A stretch of DNA of 64,000 nucleotides from Chitinophaga alhagiae (GTDB lineage: Bacteria > Bacteroidota > Bacteroidia > Chitinophagales > Chitinophagaceae). The notes under the pieces were generated by a model. It was not told where the DNA came from. It did no database searches and worked only from the letters and a program-made list of their open reading frames with translations. The first letter of the stretch is position 1; every line of letters begins with the position of its first letter. The DNA lies in assembly GCF_003568665.1 (NCBI RefSeq), contig NZ_QXMH01000005.1, positions 248,001-312,000 of the forward strand, written 5' to 3'. The position numbers and the translations under genes are program-made. This document shows, piece by piece, positions 17,194-24,503 of this stretch.

Positions 17194-17766
17194 CTATATC
17201 TTGTTGGAGATCTTTTTCTCCCGGTTGAAGGCCCCCACGGCCTGCACCAGTTTTTTCAGGGCAATGGCCAGCTGTACGTCAATGGTGTTGACGGAGATTT
17301 GCAGTTTTTCCGCTACGTCCTTATTCCGCATACCATCTACCCGTACCATTTCATAGATCTGCCGGCAGCGCGGCGGCAGGGCATTAATGGCGTTGCGGAT
17401 GCAATCATACAGTTCCATGGAAATAACCAGGCTTTCCGGGTCTTCCCCGGAGCAATCACTGAAGGGAAGGCCGGAGAGCAGGTGCTGCTCCTTTTTCAGC
17501 CTGGCCAGCAGGTTGAGGCTGGCATTTCTCACCGCGGTAAAGAGGTAGGCCCGCAGGTTGCTGATCTCCACAATGTTCTCTTTCATGAGCCATACCTTGT
17601 ACAGCACGTCATTCACAATTTCTTCCGCAGGCTCGCGGGATTTGAGGTAGGCCGCCGAAAAGTCCAGCAGGGTGGCATGATAGTGCGCATACAGCAGCTG
17701 GCAGGCCTCGTTGTCCTTTTTATCGGCAATCAGATCAATAAAGTTTTTCGTAACCGGATCCAACAT
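17194..17766 (-). CDS. ECF RNA polymerase sigma factor (FecI-like)
   Basis: The 190-residue protein has sigma region 2 (LLYAHYHATLLDFSAAYLKSREPAEEIVNDVLYKVWLMKENI) and region 4 (ALPPRCRQIYEMVRVDGMRNKDVAEKLQISVNTIDVQLAIALKKL) with its helix-turn-helix. It is the partner of the FecR protein and should direct transcription of the SusCD operon. The frame is open upstream to 17958, but those 64 codons are unlike any sigma factor, and ATG at 17766 (MLDPVTKNFIDL) gives the normal length. Confidence 0.94.
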   Translation of the reverse strand: MLDPVTKNFIDLIADKKDNEACQLLYAHYHATLLDFSAAYLKSREPAEEIVNDVLYKVWLMKENIVEISNLRAYLFTAVRNASLNLLARLKKEQHLLSGLPFSDCSGEDPESLVISMELYDCIRNAINALPPRCRQIYEMVRVDGMRNKDVAEKLQISVNTIDVQLAIALKKLVQAVGAFNREKKISNKI

Positions 17767-17978
17767 ATAGATTGATTGGTCTAATCTGCAATATCTATAA
17801 CCAATATTAACTGAATATGAACAACGTGGCAGTACCAGAGAAAGCCCGGTGGTTGACCCCGGGTAGTGAAACAAATTTATAGATTTTTGGAGGAGAAAAA
17901 CAAAATATTGTTGGGGTAAGGTCACGTAGGTACAGGCTGAAAAGCAACAGCATATCAAAAAAAGGAATGCTCCCGGCC

Positions 17979-18674
17979 CTACCGGTTCTCCTTATAATAT
18001 TCGCTGGTCTTATATTGCTTTACCGTTTTTTTCATCTTCCCGTTCTCCAGCCGGCTGGTGGTAACGGTTACCATGTCTCCCCCGTCCCTGGCATCTTCCG
18101 TTATCTCTTCCACTTTCACCATTTTCTGGTTGGCGTTCATGCCGTAAACAATAGTGGCATGCCAGCAGCAGCCGTCTTTCTGGCGAACGGTCAGCTGCCG
18201 GCGCCGCCGGTCTGTTTCAAACATGCCGAGGTTTTCGGAGGCCAGCGTGGTCAGCCACTTGTCCCGCGTAAAAGTTTTGCGGGCCTTGTTGTAAACGTAT
18301 ACATCGTAGGATAGGCCGCCGTAGCTGCCGTTGTTGCCGTTACGGATGGCCACGTCTTCCTCGCCGTCAAAATTGAAGTCGTCAAAAATGAGGGGGTACT
18401 GCCCTTCCGCGGGTGCGGCCTGCTTCTCTCCTTTTTGACGGTTACTGTCCAGCCGTACGATCATGTGTTCCGTAGTGAACGTTTGCACGGCCCTGTTCCG
18501 CTCCTTTTCCAGCAACTGCACTTTGGCTTCGCCCTTGCATTCGTTGCCTTCACAAGGAACGGCGGTGATCCTGGCATTATACCGGCCGGAGCTGTTGGTG
18601 ACCAGGATGGTGGTGGTCTGCGCCAGGGCGGCAAGCGGCAGCAGTAAAGCGGCAAGGAAGGTCAATGGTTTCAT
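17979..18674 (-). CDS. Secreted protein with an FG-GAP-like calcium motif (XAC2610-related)
   Basis: The 231-residue protein has a clear signal peptide (MKPLTFLAALLLPLAALA, cut before QTTT) and a single aspartate-rich loop DDFNFDGEEDVAI that resembles the calcium loop of FG-GAP/VCBS repeats. A second half with YDVYVYNKARKTF and KDGCCWHAT matches the XAC2610-type family of small secreted proteins, whose role is largely unknown. It lies alone, upstream of the sigma factor gene and in the same direction, with 212 bp between them. Extracytoplasmic location is inferred from the signal peptide. No enzymatic residues are recognisable. Confidence 0.75.
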   Translation of the reverse strand: MKPLTFLAALLLPLAALAQTTTILVTNSSGRYNARITAVPCEGNECKGEAKVQLLEKERNRAVQTFTTEHMIVRLDSNRQKGEKQAAPAEGQYPLIFDDFNFDGEEDVAIRNGNNGSYGGLSYDVYVYNKARKTFTRDKWLTTLASENLGMFETDRRRRQLTVRQKDGCCWHATIVYGMNANQKMVKVEEITEDARDGGDMVTVTTSRLENGKMKKTVKQYKTSEYYKENR

Positions 18675-18734
18675 AAACGGTATGTAATATAGTTCCCTGA
18701 AAATACGCAAATCCGTGTATTACGCCAATGTTAA

Positions 18735-18875
18735 CTGCCGGGGTACGAGCTGCCTGCCGGGTGGCTAATCAGCCTGCATTACAGCCTGGGGCTGTCTGAC
18801 GTTACGCCAGCCGGCAATTTCACCGGGAAGCATCATACCTTCGGTATCAGCGCCGGTTACCTGTTCCGGCATTAA
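18735..18875 (+). pseudogene. Remnant C-terminus of an outer-membrane beta-barrel protein
   Basis: A reading frame without start codon, preceded by a TAA, encodes about 46 residues. It has alternating strands (AGWLISLHYSLGLSDVTPA, then HTFGISAGYLFRH) and ends with the aromatic-rich strand typical of outer-membrane barrels (porin/OmpW/PorT-like). The remainder of the gene is absent; the neighbouring 17979-18674 gene starts 60 bp away on the other strand. This looks like the leftover of a deleted gene. Confidence 0.5.
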
Positions 18876-18897
18876 GGCCACTACTTTTTCACCGCCA

Positions 18898-19983
18898 TCA
18901 CGGTATCCGCAGGTCAAAAGCCTTCTCCCCCATTGTTTTGCCGTTCACCATGATCTCCAGCAAATGGCGGCCGGGGTAATGTTTGCGGGTGGTGAAATCC
19001 CTGAGCACCTGTTTTTTGGAAAAATGCAGCGTGGCGCCGGGGAGCAATTCCGCTTCTTTCAGCTTGAATACCTTGCGGGAAAGGCCGCCGCCGGCCTTGC
19101 GGTAATGCAGCGCATAATCAACCACCAGCTTCTGCGGCGTTTTCTTTTCAGACACTATGTCAAAAGAGAACTGCAGCGCTTCACCGAGGCTGATGCGCGA
19201 GGGCTGAAGGCGCAGCTTTTCCAGCCGCACCTTTACATGTTTTTCAAAATTGAACACGGCCAGGGAATCCTGATGACCCTGTTTGATCAGGGAGCGGCTG
19301 GCGTGTTTGATGATCCAGGCGGTGTGGGTGTTGGAAGCGTTCCAGCTTTTCACCAGGCTGATCATGTAGGCGGGGTGATCTTTGGAAATATCGTTAAGAT
19401 GATTGGCCACAGATTTTCGTACATACAGCTCCGTATCTGTTTTCAGTTGTTCCAGGATGTCCCTGGTGAGCACGGGGTCCCGGATAACGGCATCCAGTTT
19501 GAACGACCACGGCAGCCGGGGGCGGCTGCCTTCGGAGGCCAAGCGGCGTACATGGTGATTGCTGTCTGCCGCCCATCTCTTCATCACTGTAAGCGCCCGG
19601 TCAAAATCCGTTTTCAGGAACTCCCGCACGGCAAATTCTGATGACCCAAAGGGTGTAAAAAACTGCAGCGCCTCCATAGACGCATCAAAATGCTCCTTTC
19701 CGTACAGGGCCACAAAACCCGGGAACACCAGCGCCGTGTATCCCGTTTGCACCTTGCCCGCCACCTTGTACAAAATGTTCAGGGCTTTCCGGAAATCTGC
19801 GGGAAGGTGCTTTTGCAGCACCACCGATGTATTGTGCAGCCGTTGGTTGAGCGACAAACCGTCCAACCCCCGCGTAACATCTTTCATAAAGCCTTCCACG
19901 TTAAAATGCCTGTCTGCCTGGCCGAATGCTTCGGCAAATCCCGTATAAAAACGGTGATTGAACATTTCCTTGAGCGGTTCCAT
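18898..19983 (-). CDS. alkC: DNA alkylation repair protein, AlkC type
   Basis: The 361-residue protein is built of HEAT-like helical repeats (for example RALTVMKRWAADSNHHVRRLASEGSRPRLPWSF, then LEQLKTDTELYVRKSVANHLNDISKDHPAYMISLVKSW), the fold of AlkC/AlkD DNA glycosylases. These remove 3-methyladenine and related lesions without base flipping. The motif EGSRPRLPW is typical of AlkC. The last hundred residues (RLEKLRLQPSRISLGEALQFSFDIV to LLEIMVNGKTMGEKAFDLRIP) are beta-rich and match the immunoglobulin-like DNA-binding domain of AlkC. It stands alone; no methyltransferase partner is adjacent. Confidence 0.88.
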   Translation of the reverse strand: MEPLKEMFNHRFYTGFAEAFGQADRHFNVEGFMKDVTRGLDGLSLNQRLHNTSVVLQKHLPADFRKALNILYKVAGKVQTGYTALVFPGFVALYGKEHFDASMEALQFFTPFGSSEFAVREFLKTDFDRALTVMKRWAADSNHHVRRLASEGSRPRLPWSFKLDAVIRDPVLTRDILEQLKTDTELYVRKSVANHLNDISKDHPAYMISLVKSWNASNTHTAWIIKHASRSLIKQGHQDSLAVFNFEKHVKVRLEKLRLQPSRISLGEALQFSFDIVSEKKTPQKLVVDYALHYRKAGGGLSRKVFKLKEAELLPGATLHFSKKQVLRDFTTRKHYPGRHLLEIMVNGKTMGEKAFDLRIP

Positions 19984-20066
19984 GCCTTGAAATTACGGAA
20001 ACAACGTAAAATCAGTGGATTAGCGGGTTAAAATTTCCGGCGGCCTGCTGACAGGCTACTGACAAT

Positions 20067-20161
20067 CCTTCGGTGATCCTTCGGTGGTGTTCGGTAGCAG
20101 TACGGGTTTGAGGGTGTTTAACCGAAGGTTGACCGAAGCATCACCGAAGGATCACCGAAGG
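20067..20161. repeat. Inverted array of phased 11-bp repeats
   Basis: Copies of ACCGAAG or its complement CTTCGGT occur at an exact 11-bp period: CTTCGGT at 20068 and 20079, with a degenerate third at 20090, then ACCGAAG at 20121, 20132, 20143 and 20154. The outer arms 20067-20095 and 20132-20161 are complementary over about 29 bp with two differences, with a loop of about 36 bases. The array lies in the 444-bp non-coding stretch 19984-20427, upstream of alkC and downstream of a small membrane protein gene. Confidence 0.85.
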
Positions 20162-20254
20162 GTTTAGCGGGTAATGCCTGCCCATACCCTATGTAAAACT
20201 AAAGGCCGGGGAAAGACATTTCTCCGGCCTTGCTGTTCCATTCACCCCAGCTTT

Positions 20255-20284
20255 CTTCGGTGCCCGCCCCAGGTTTTACCGAAG
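20255..20284. repeat. Additional CTTCGGT/ACCGAAG inverted pair
   Basis: CTTCGGT at 20255-20261 and ACCGAAG at 20278-20284 face each other 16 bp apart, about 95 bp from the 11-bp repeat array and with the same heptamer. The rest of 20162-20427 holds no gene that I can support. Confidence 0.55.
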
Positions 20285-20427
20285 CCCGCCCCATTTTTTC
20301 CAGCGGCAGGCAGGGTTGCGGTACTTTTGTTTGGCAGGCGGGAGCAGAACCGCTTTTCAACGGCGGCGGCCACTAGCAGTAAAAACAGCGCGGCCATTTA
20401 CAGCCGGTTGAAGTTGCGGGCGCCAAC

Positions 20428-20679
20428 CTACCGCGGGTACCTTTCTTCCACCTGCACACTGTCACAGCCATGGTGACGCCAGTGGCCCCTGTCTGCGAAC
20501 CGGCCGCGCATCACCACCGCGTTGGCGGCAAAGAACAGCACTATCATCAAAATAGCGGCTACTTTGGTGATAACGGTCAGGGCGGGCCTTTTTGCAAAGC
20601 CGCCGAAAACATACCCGATAATGAATACCATACAGGCAATAAACAATACCCGTATGAGAATAATAGCTCCAAATGCCAT
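20428..20679 (-). CDS. Small membrane protein, possible target of the LytTR system
   Basis: The 83-residue protein has two hydrophobic helices (IILIRVLFIACMVFIIGYVFGGF and ALTVITKVAAILMIVLFFAANAVV) separated by a basic turn (AKRP), and a polar C-terminus rich in His and Arg (RFADRGHWRHHGCD). I do not recognise the family. Support for a real gene is its membrane-protein composition, ATG start and an upstream element nearly identical to the one before the LytTR two-component operon. The frame is read against no other gene. Confidence 0.6.
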   Translation of the reverse strand: MAFGAIILIRVLFIACMVFIIGYVFGGFAKRPALTVITKVAAILMIVLFFAANAVVMRGRFADRGHWRHHGCDSVQVEERYPR

Positions 20680-20775
20680 GATCGTAAGATTTTAAGTGAA
20701 CAATACGGTGACAAGAATGGCGTATCTCTTTCACCTGCTGTAAAATTACCGCAATGAAGAAGGCGCGCGGAGCGG

Positions 20776-20807
20776 AATAGACGTACGGGGAAGGTGTGCC
20801 GACAAAA
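20776..20807 (-). promoter_or_regulatory. Predicted LytTR response-regulator site A, upstream of the small membrane protein gene
   Basis: 27 of 32 bp match site B at 22681-22712. Read on the minus strand it has two direct half-sites, GTCGGCAC and GTCTATT, with starts 21 bp apart (two helical turns), the usual LytTR geometry. A -7-like TAATTTTA lies 27 bp downstream (20741-20748). Confidence 0.55.
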
Positions 20808-20907
20808 GGTTTCGGGATGTCAGCAAATAGGGCCGGGAGTTAGGCAGTTGGCCAATGCCATTCCATCATAGCGCTGCCGAAAGGTTTCGGGACATCAGCC
20901 GGAAGGC

Positions 20908-21603
20908 TCAGCTATTCAGCATGCGGGTCACATTTTCTTTATAAGCATCCCCCACGGGAATTTCCCGGTTGCCGATGCATACCAGTTCCCGCTTTACGGC
21001 GGTGATCTTTGAAACGGCCACCAGGTAAGATTTATGTGTACGGATGAAGGCCGGGGCCGGAAGTTTTTCTTCAATGGCCTTCATGGTCATGCGGGTGAGC
21101 ACGGGGCGGGGCTGTGAGGCCAGGTGTATCTTGATATAGTCTTTCAATCCTTCCACATATTCCACATCGTCTGCCGCAATTTTTACCTGTGTATATTCCA
21201 CATGCACAAAAAAGTCTTTCACCCCGGCCGCGGCCGGCGCGGCTTGCTGGCGGAGCAGTTCCCGGGCGTGGTGGCAGGCTTTCAGAAAACGTTCAAAGCT
21301 GAACGGCTTCAGCAGGTAATCCGCTACCTGCAGCTCATACCCTTCCAGCGCATATTTTTCATAGGCGGTGACCAGTATGGCCAGCGGCGGATGGCTGAGC
21401 GTGCGGAGAAATTGCAGCCCGCTGAGGCGCGGCATCTGTATATCCAGGAAAACGAGGTCTACCTGTTCTTCCTGTAGTGCGGCGGCCGCTTCCATAGCGT
21501 TTTTGCAGCTGCGTACCAGCCGCAGGAAAGGCACCTGCCGGATATTGTCTTCCAGCAGCTCCCGCACCAGTTGTTCATCGTCTACTACCATGCAGCGTAT
21601 CAT
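20908..21603 (-). CDS. LytTR-family response regulator
   Basis: The 231-residue protein has a receiver domain (VVDDEQLVRELLEDNI, phosphoacceptor Asp54 in LVFLDIQMPRLSG, Thr in ILVTAYEKYA, Lys in YLLKPFSFERF) and a C-terminal LytTR DNA-binding domain (FVHVEYTQVKIAADDVEYVEGLKDYIKIHL, FIRTHKSYLVAVSKITAVKRELVCIGNREIPVGDAYKENV). LytTR proteins bind paired direct repeats, which are visible before this operon and before the small membrane protein gene. The start overlaps the kinase gene by 4 bp. Confidence 0.95.
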   Translation of the reverse strand: MIRCMVVDDEQLVRELLEDNIRQVPFLRLVRSCKNAMEAAAALQEEQVDLVFLDIQMPRLSGLQFLRTLSHPPLAILVTAYEKYALEGYELQVADYLLKPFSFERFLKACHHARELLRQQAAPAAAGVKDFFVHVEYTQVKIAADDVEYVEGLKDYIKIHLASQPRPVLTRMTMKAIEEKLPAPAFIRTHKSYLVAVSKITAVKRELVCIGNREIPVGDAYKENVTRMLNS

Positions 21604-22619
21604 GCCAGTTTCAAAGTTAAGGTGATATGGAACAGGTTATTATCTTTCCTGACGTTAAGCGTGTACTTGTGCTTGTACAGCAGCTCCAGCCTTGTTTGCA
21701 CATTGGCCAGCCCTATGCCCGAGCTGTCATCTTTGCTGGCATCCGGCTCGTCTGTATACGGATTGCTCACCTCATACGTCATTACCCCGTTGTTCACCGC
21801 CAGCGCCACGTTCATGGTATTAGGCCCCTGCTGGCCTGTGCCGTGCTTGAAGGCATTTTCCACAAAAGGGATCAGCAGCATCGGCTCTATCAGCAGGTTG
21901 TCCGTATCTGCCGCAATATGGAGGGCCACGTCCACATCGCTGCCAAAGCGCAGCTTTTGCAGGGCAATGTAGCTGTTGAGGTACGCTATTTCTTTTTGCA
22001 GCGGCACCTTTTTTCCCTGCGTATCGTACAGCATGTAGCGCATCAGATCTGCCAGGGTAATGAGGGCCGGCTCCAACTGGTCGCTTTTTTTCCGGGCCAG
22101 GGACACCATGTTGGTGAGCACGTTGAACAGGAAGTGGGGGCTGATCTGGGAGCGGAGGAACTTTAGTTCCGTCAGCAGCTGCGTGGCCTGCCGTTCCCGC
22201 AGCTCCCGCTCGTGCCGCATTTTATCAATGATCCTGCGGTATATGATGCTGATGAGATAGAACGGCATGGTAGAGCCGAATACAAAGCGGCCGGCCATGT
22301 GGTTTTCCAGCACGCCGGGAAACCAGGCCTTCACCATCAGCCCTTTCAGCCCCGATGCCGCCATTATCAGCGCTATGCTGGCCAGTATGTAAAGCCACCA
22401 GTACCGCCGGTTGTACAGCCTTGGATAGAGAAAGAACGCGTTGCCGTAAAAAACGCCCATGTGTACCAGCCCCGCCAGGGTAAAGAACACGCCGGGGATA
22501 ATGCCTATCCTGAAATTATTTTCCGGGCCGGAAACGAAGTAAGGCAATAACAGCAGAACGCTCCATATGAGCGCGTGCAGGGCTATGCTGATGTATTTGG
22601 GTTGTACGGTCAGTTTCAT
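21600..22619 (-). CDS. LytS-type sensor histidine kinase
   Basis: The 339-residue protein has four predicted membrane helices (for example HALIWSVLLLLPYFVSG, GVFFTLAGLVHMGVFYGNAFFLY, WLYILASIALIMAASGLKGL, FVFGSTMPFYLISIIY), a short coiled linker (RHERELRERQATQLLTEL), and a His_kinase domain with the phosphorylated His in SQISPHFLFNVLTNM. The ATPase domain follows, with PFVENAFKHGTG (N box) and DDSSGIGLANVQTRLELLY (G box). Its partner is the overlapping LytTR regulator. The membrane part has no recognised ligand domain. Confidence 0.94.
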   Translation of the reverse strand: MKLTVQPKYISIALHALIWSVLLLLPYFVSGPENNFRIGIIPGVFFTLAGLVHMGVFYGNAFFLYPRLYNRRYWWLYILASIALIMAASGLKGLMVKAWFPGVLENHMAGRFVFGSTMPFYLISIIYRRIIDKMRHERELRERQATQLLTELKFLRSQISPHFLFNVLTNMVSLARKKSDQLEPALITLADLMRYMLYDTQGKKVPLQKEIAYLNSYIALQKLRFGSDVDVALHIAADTDNLLIEPMLLIPFVENAFKHGTGQQGPNTMNVALAVNNGVMTYEVSNPYTDEPDASKDDSSGIGLANVQTRLELLYKHKYTLNVRKDNNLFHITLTLKLA

Positions 22620-22680
22620 GGGCCATTCAATAGGGTAAAGATAACTGTTATGGCCCTAAAACCCTGCCCGGGGCGGAGAG

Positions 22681-22712
22681 AATAGACGAGCGGGGAAAAT
22701 GTGCAGACAAAA
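22681..22712 (-). promoter_or_regulatory. Predicted LytTR site B, upstream of the kinase-regulator operon
   Basis: Read on the minus strand, half-sites GTCTGCAC and GTCTATT start 21 bp apart. A -7-like TATCTTTA lies 37 bp downstream (22636-22643). The site-to-promoter distance exceeds that of site A by 10 bp, one helical turn. It suggests autoregulation. Confidence 0.55.
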
Positions 22713-22747
22713 AAACAAAGAGCGTTTACCACCACGGGTAAACGCTC
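22709..22747 (-). terminator. Intrinsic terminator of the second SusCD operon
   Basis: GAGCGTTTACC (22720-22730) pairs perfectly with GGTAAACGCTC (22737-22747). On the minus strand the stem is followed by a T-rich run. It overlaps the edge of the LytTR site B. Confidence 0.85.
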
Positions 22748-22780
22748 CTGCTTTTGTTGTAAGATCAGTATGCGGGTTTT

Positions 22781-24487
22781 CTAATTCTGTGTAAGGGCGC
22801 CCTGGCTCCTGTCTATTTGCTGCTGCGGAATGGGGAAGTACTCATCCTTGGCGTCAAACACCAGGTCTTTGAACGCGGAAAGTATGCTGCCTTCAAACGC
22901 GGAGTAGCTTTCCAGCACCTGCTTGGCTACGCCCCAGCGCACCAGGTCATAGAAGCGGTGGCCTTCCATGGCCAGCTCCAGCCGCCTTTCAAAATGGATG
23001 GCGTTACGCGCGTATTCCGGGCTGGGGAAAGCGGCGTACTGCCCCACGTTGTAGGCTGCCGCGGGGCCGCCGTCTACCACCTTGCCCGGCAGCTTGGCCG
23101 CGCGGGCCCTTACGGCGTTCACCAGGCGCATGGCCTCTCCGAGCGTTCCTGCTTCCACTTCACATTCCGCCGCCATCAGGTACACGTCTGCCAGGCGGAT
23201 GAGGTGTACGTTGAGGCCGGTAATGTAGCGGCCGCCGGATACGGTCTGGCCGGAGAACTGCGCTTCTTCCACCATGTGTTTCACGCCTACGAAAGGCCCT
23301 GCATAGGCGGGGTCCCTGATCCAGGCATCGCCGGCCATAATGCCCCAGTCGCGGTAAGGCACGCCTCTTCTGCCCACGGTATAGTCAAGCCGGGGGTCAA
23401 AGGCAATGGTCTTGTCTAGCTGGTAGTTGGTTTTGGCATTGCCGGTGAGGCCAAAATCTGATTTGTACGGGTTAGTGCGGTAGCTGTTGTCCAGCATGGG
23501 CAGCCCCTGTGCTGTTACCCTGAAGGAGTTCACCAGGTCAAAAGTGGGCTGGTAAAAACCGCAGCAGTTCACTGGCGCGCTGCCGTAGAAACCGCCGAGC
23601 ATGTCTCCAACGTTGGCGTTATCGCCGCTACCATCGGGGTTAATGTTGTGCTGCACTTCAAAAATGGATTCCGGGCCGTTCTCTTTGGTTACGTCAAAGT
23701 TGTTCTCAAATGGCATGTCTACCAGGTTGCCCTTGGCCGTCATCACATCCTTGAACAACACCAGCGCTTCCCCGTACTTTTTCTGGTACAGGTATACCTT
23801 GCCGAGGTAGGCTTGCGCGGCTATTTTGTCCACCCGGCCTACTTCGTTCTTGGGCTTGGCGGGCGTGAGGCTCTGCACGGCAAACTTGAGGTCGTCCTCA
23901 ATTTTGGGCCATACCGGTTCGGTGTTCGGAATGGTGATGGCGTCTGCGGTGGCTATTGTTTCATCTACGTAAGGAATGTTCTTGAACGTTCTTACCAGGT
24001 AGAAATAATAGTGCGCGCGCAGCATTCTGGCCTCTGCTTCAATTTCAACGGCCCTGGCATCGCTGAACTTGGTGCCGTCTCCGGCCTGTACGGCTTTCAG
24101 CAGCCGCAGGGTATTGTTGCAGCGGGCTATGCCTTCATAATACCGGTTCCACATAATTTCAGTGTTGTCGTTGGTGACAGACACATCGTACAGCTCTACC
24201 TGGTTCATGTTGGGCTGGTCTCCGTTCACGCTGCCTTTATGGGCATTGTCTGCCCCTACTTCCCCGAAGAGCCACTGGCTGGGCGCGGAAGAATAGTTGC
24301 CCCAGGTGCCGTTCACATTGCCGTTCAGCAAGCCGTAAGCGCCTACGAGCGCGCCTTCCACGCCATCTACGGTTTCCAGTTGGGGAATGGTCAGCTCCCC
24401 TTGCGGCGTTTTTTCCAGGAAGTCGCTGTTGCAGGCCGCAAAAAATGCGGCGATGCATAAAAGTATGATGCTGTTAATTCTTTTCAT
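22781..24487 (-). CDS. SusD/RagB-family outer-membrane lipoprotein
   Basis: The 568-residue protein has a lipoprotein signal (ILLCIAAFFAAC) followed by NSDFLEKTPQGELTIPQLETVDGVEGALVGAYGLL, a standard SusD opening. Middle helices (EAEARMLRAHYYFYLVRTFKNIPYVDETI) and the C-terminal HFERRLELAMEGHRFYDLVRWGVAK with EYFPIPQQQIDRSQG are SusD signatures. It pairs with the SusC gene 16 bp upstream. No glycosidase, sulfatase or regulator follows before the terminator, so the substrate cannot be guessed from the neighbours. Confidence 0.95.
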   Translation of the reverse strand: MKRINSIILLCIAAFFAACNSDFLEKTPQGELTIPQLETVDGVEGALVGAYGLLNGNVNGTWGNYSSAPSQWLFGEVGADNAHKGSVNGDQPNMNQVELYDVSVTNDNTEIMWNRYYEGIARCNNTLRLLKAVQAGDGTKFSDARAVEIEAEARMLRAHYYFYLVRTFKNIPYVDETIATADAITIPNTEPVWPKIEDDLKFAVQSLTPAKPKNEVGRVDKIAAQAYLGKVYLYQKKYGEALVLFKDVMTAKGNLVDMPFENNFDVTKENGPESIFEVQHNINPDGSGDNANVGDMLGGFYGSAPVNCCGFYQPTFDLVNSFRVTAQGLPMLDNSYRTNPYKSDFGLTGNAKTNYQLDKTIAFDPRLDYTVGRRGVPYRDWGIMAGDAWIRDPAYAGPFVGVKHMVEEAQFSGQTVSGGRYITGLNVHLIRLADVYLMAAECEVEAGTLGEAMRLVNAVRARAAKLPGKVVDGGPAAAYNVGQYAAFPSPEYARNAIHFERRLELAMEGHRFYDLVRWGVAKQVLESYSAFEGSILSAFKDLVFDAKDEYFPIPQQQIDRSQGALTQN

Positions 24488-24503
24488 TGTTAGAGCTTTT
24501 AAG

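Noticed and set aside
20067..20161. Intrinsic terminator
   Set aside because: The loop is about 36 nt, no T tract follows and the arms are built of tandem 11-bp repeats.
20805..20899. Direct repeat AAAGGTTTCGGGA at 20805 and 20880
   Set aside because: Two copies of about 20 bp with two mismatches lie between genes; no function or link to the LytTR sites can be supported.
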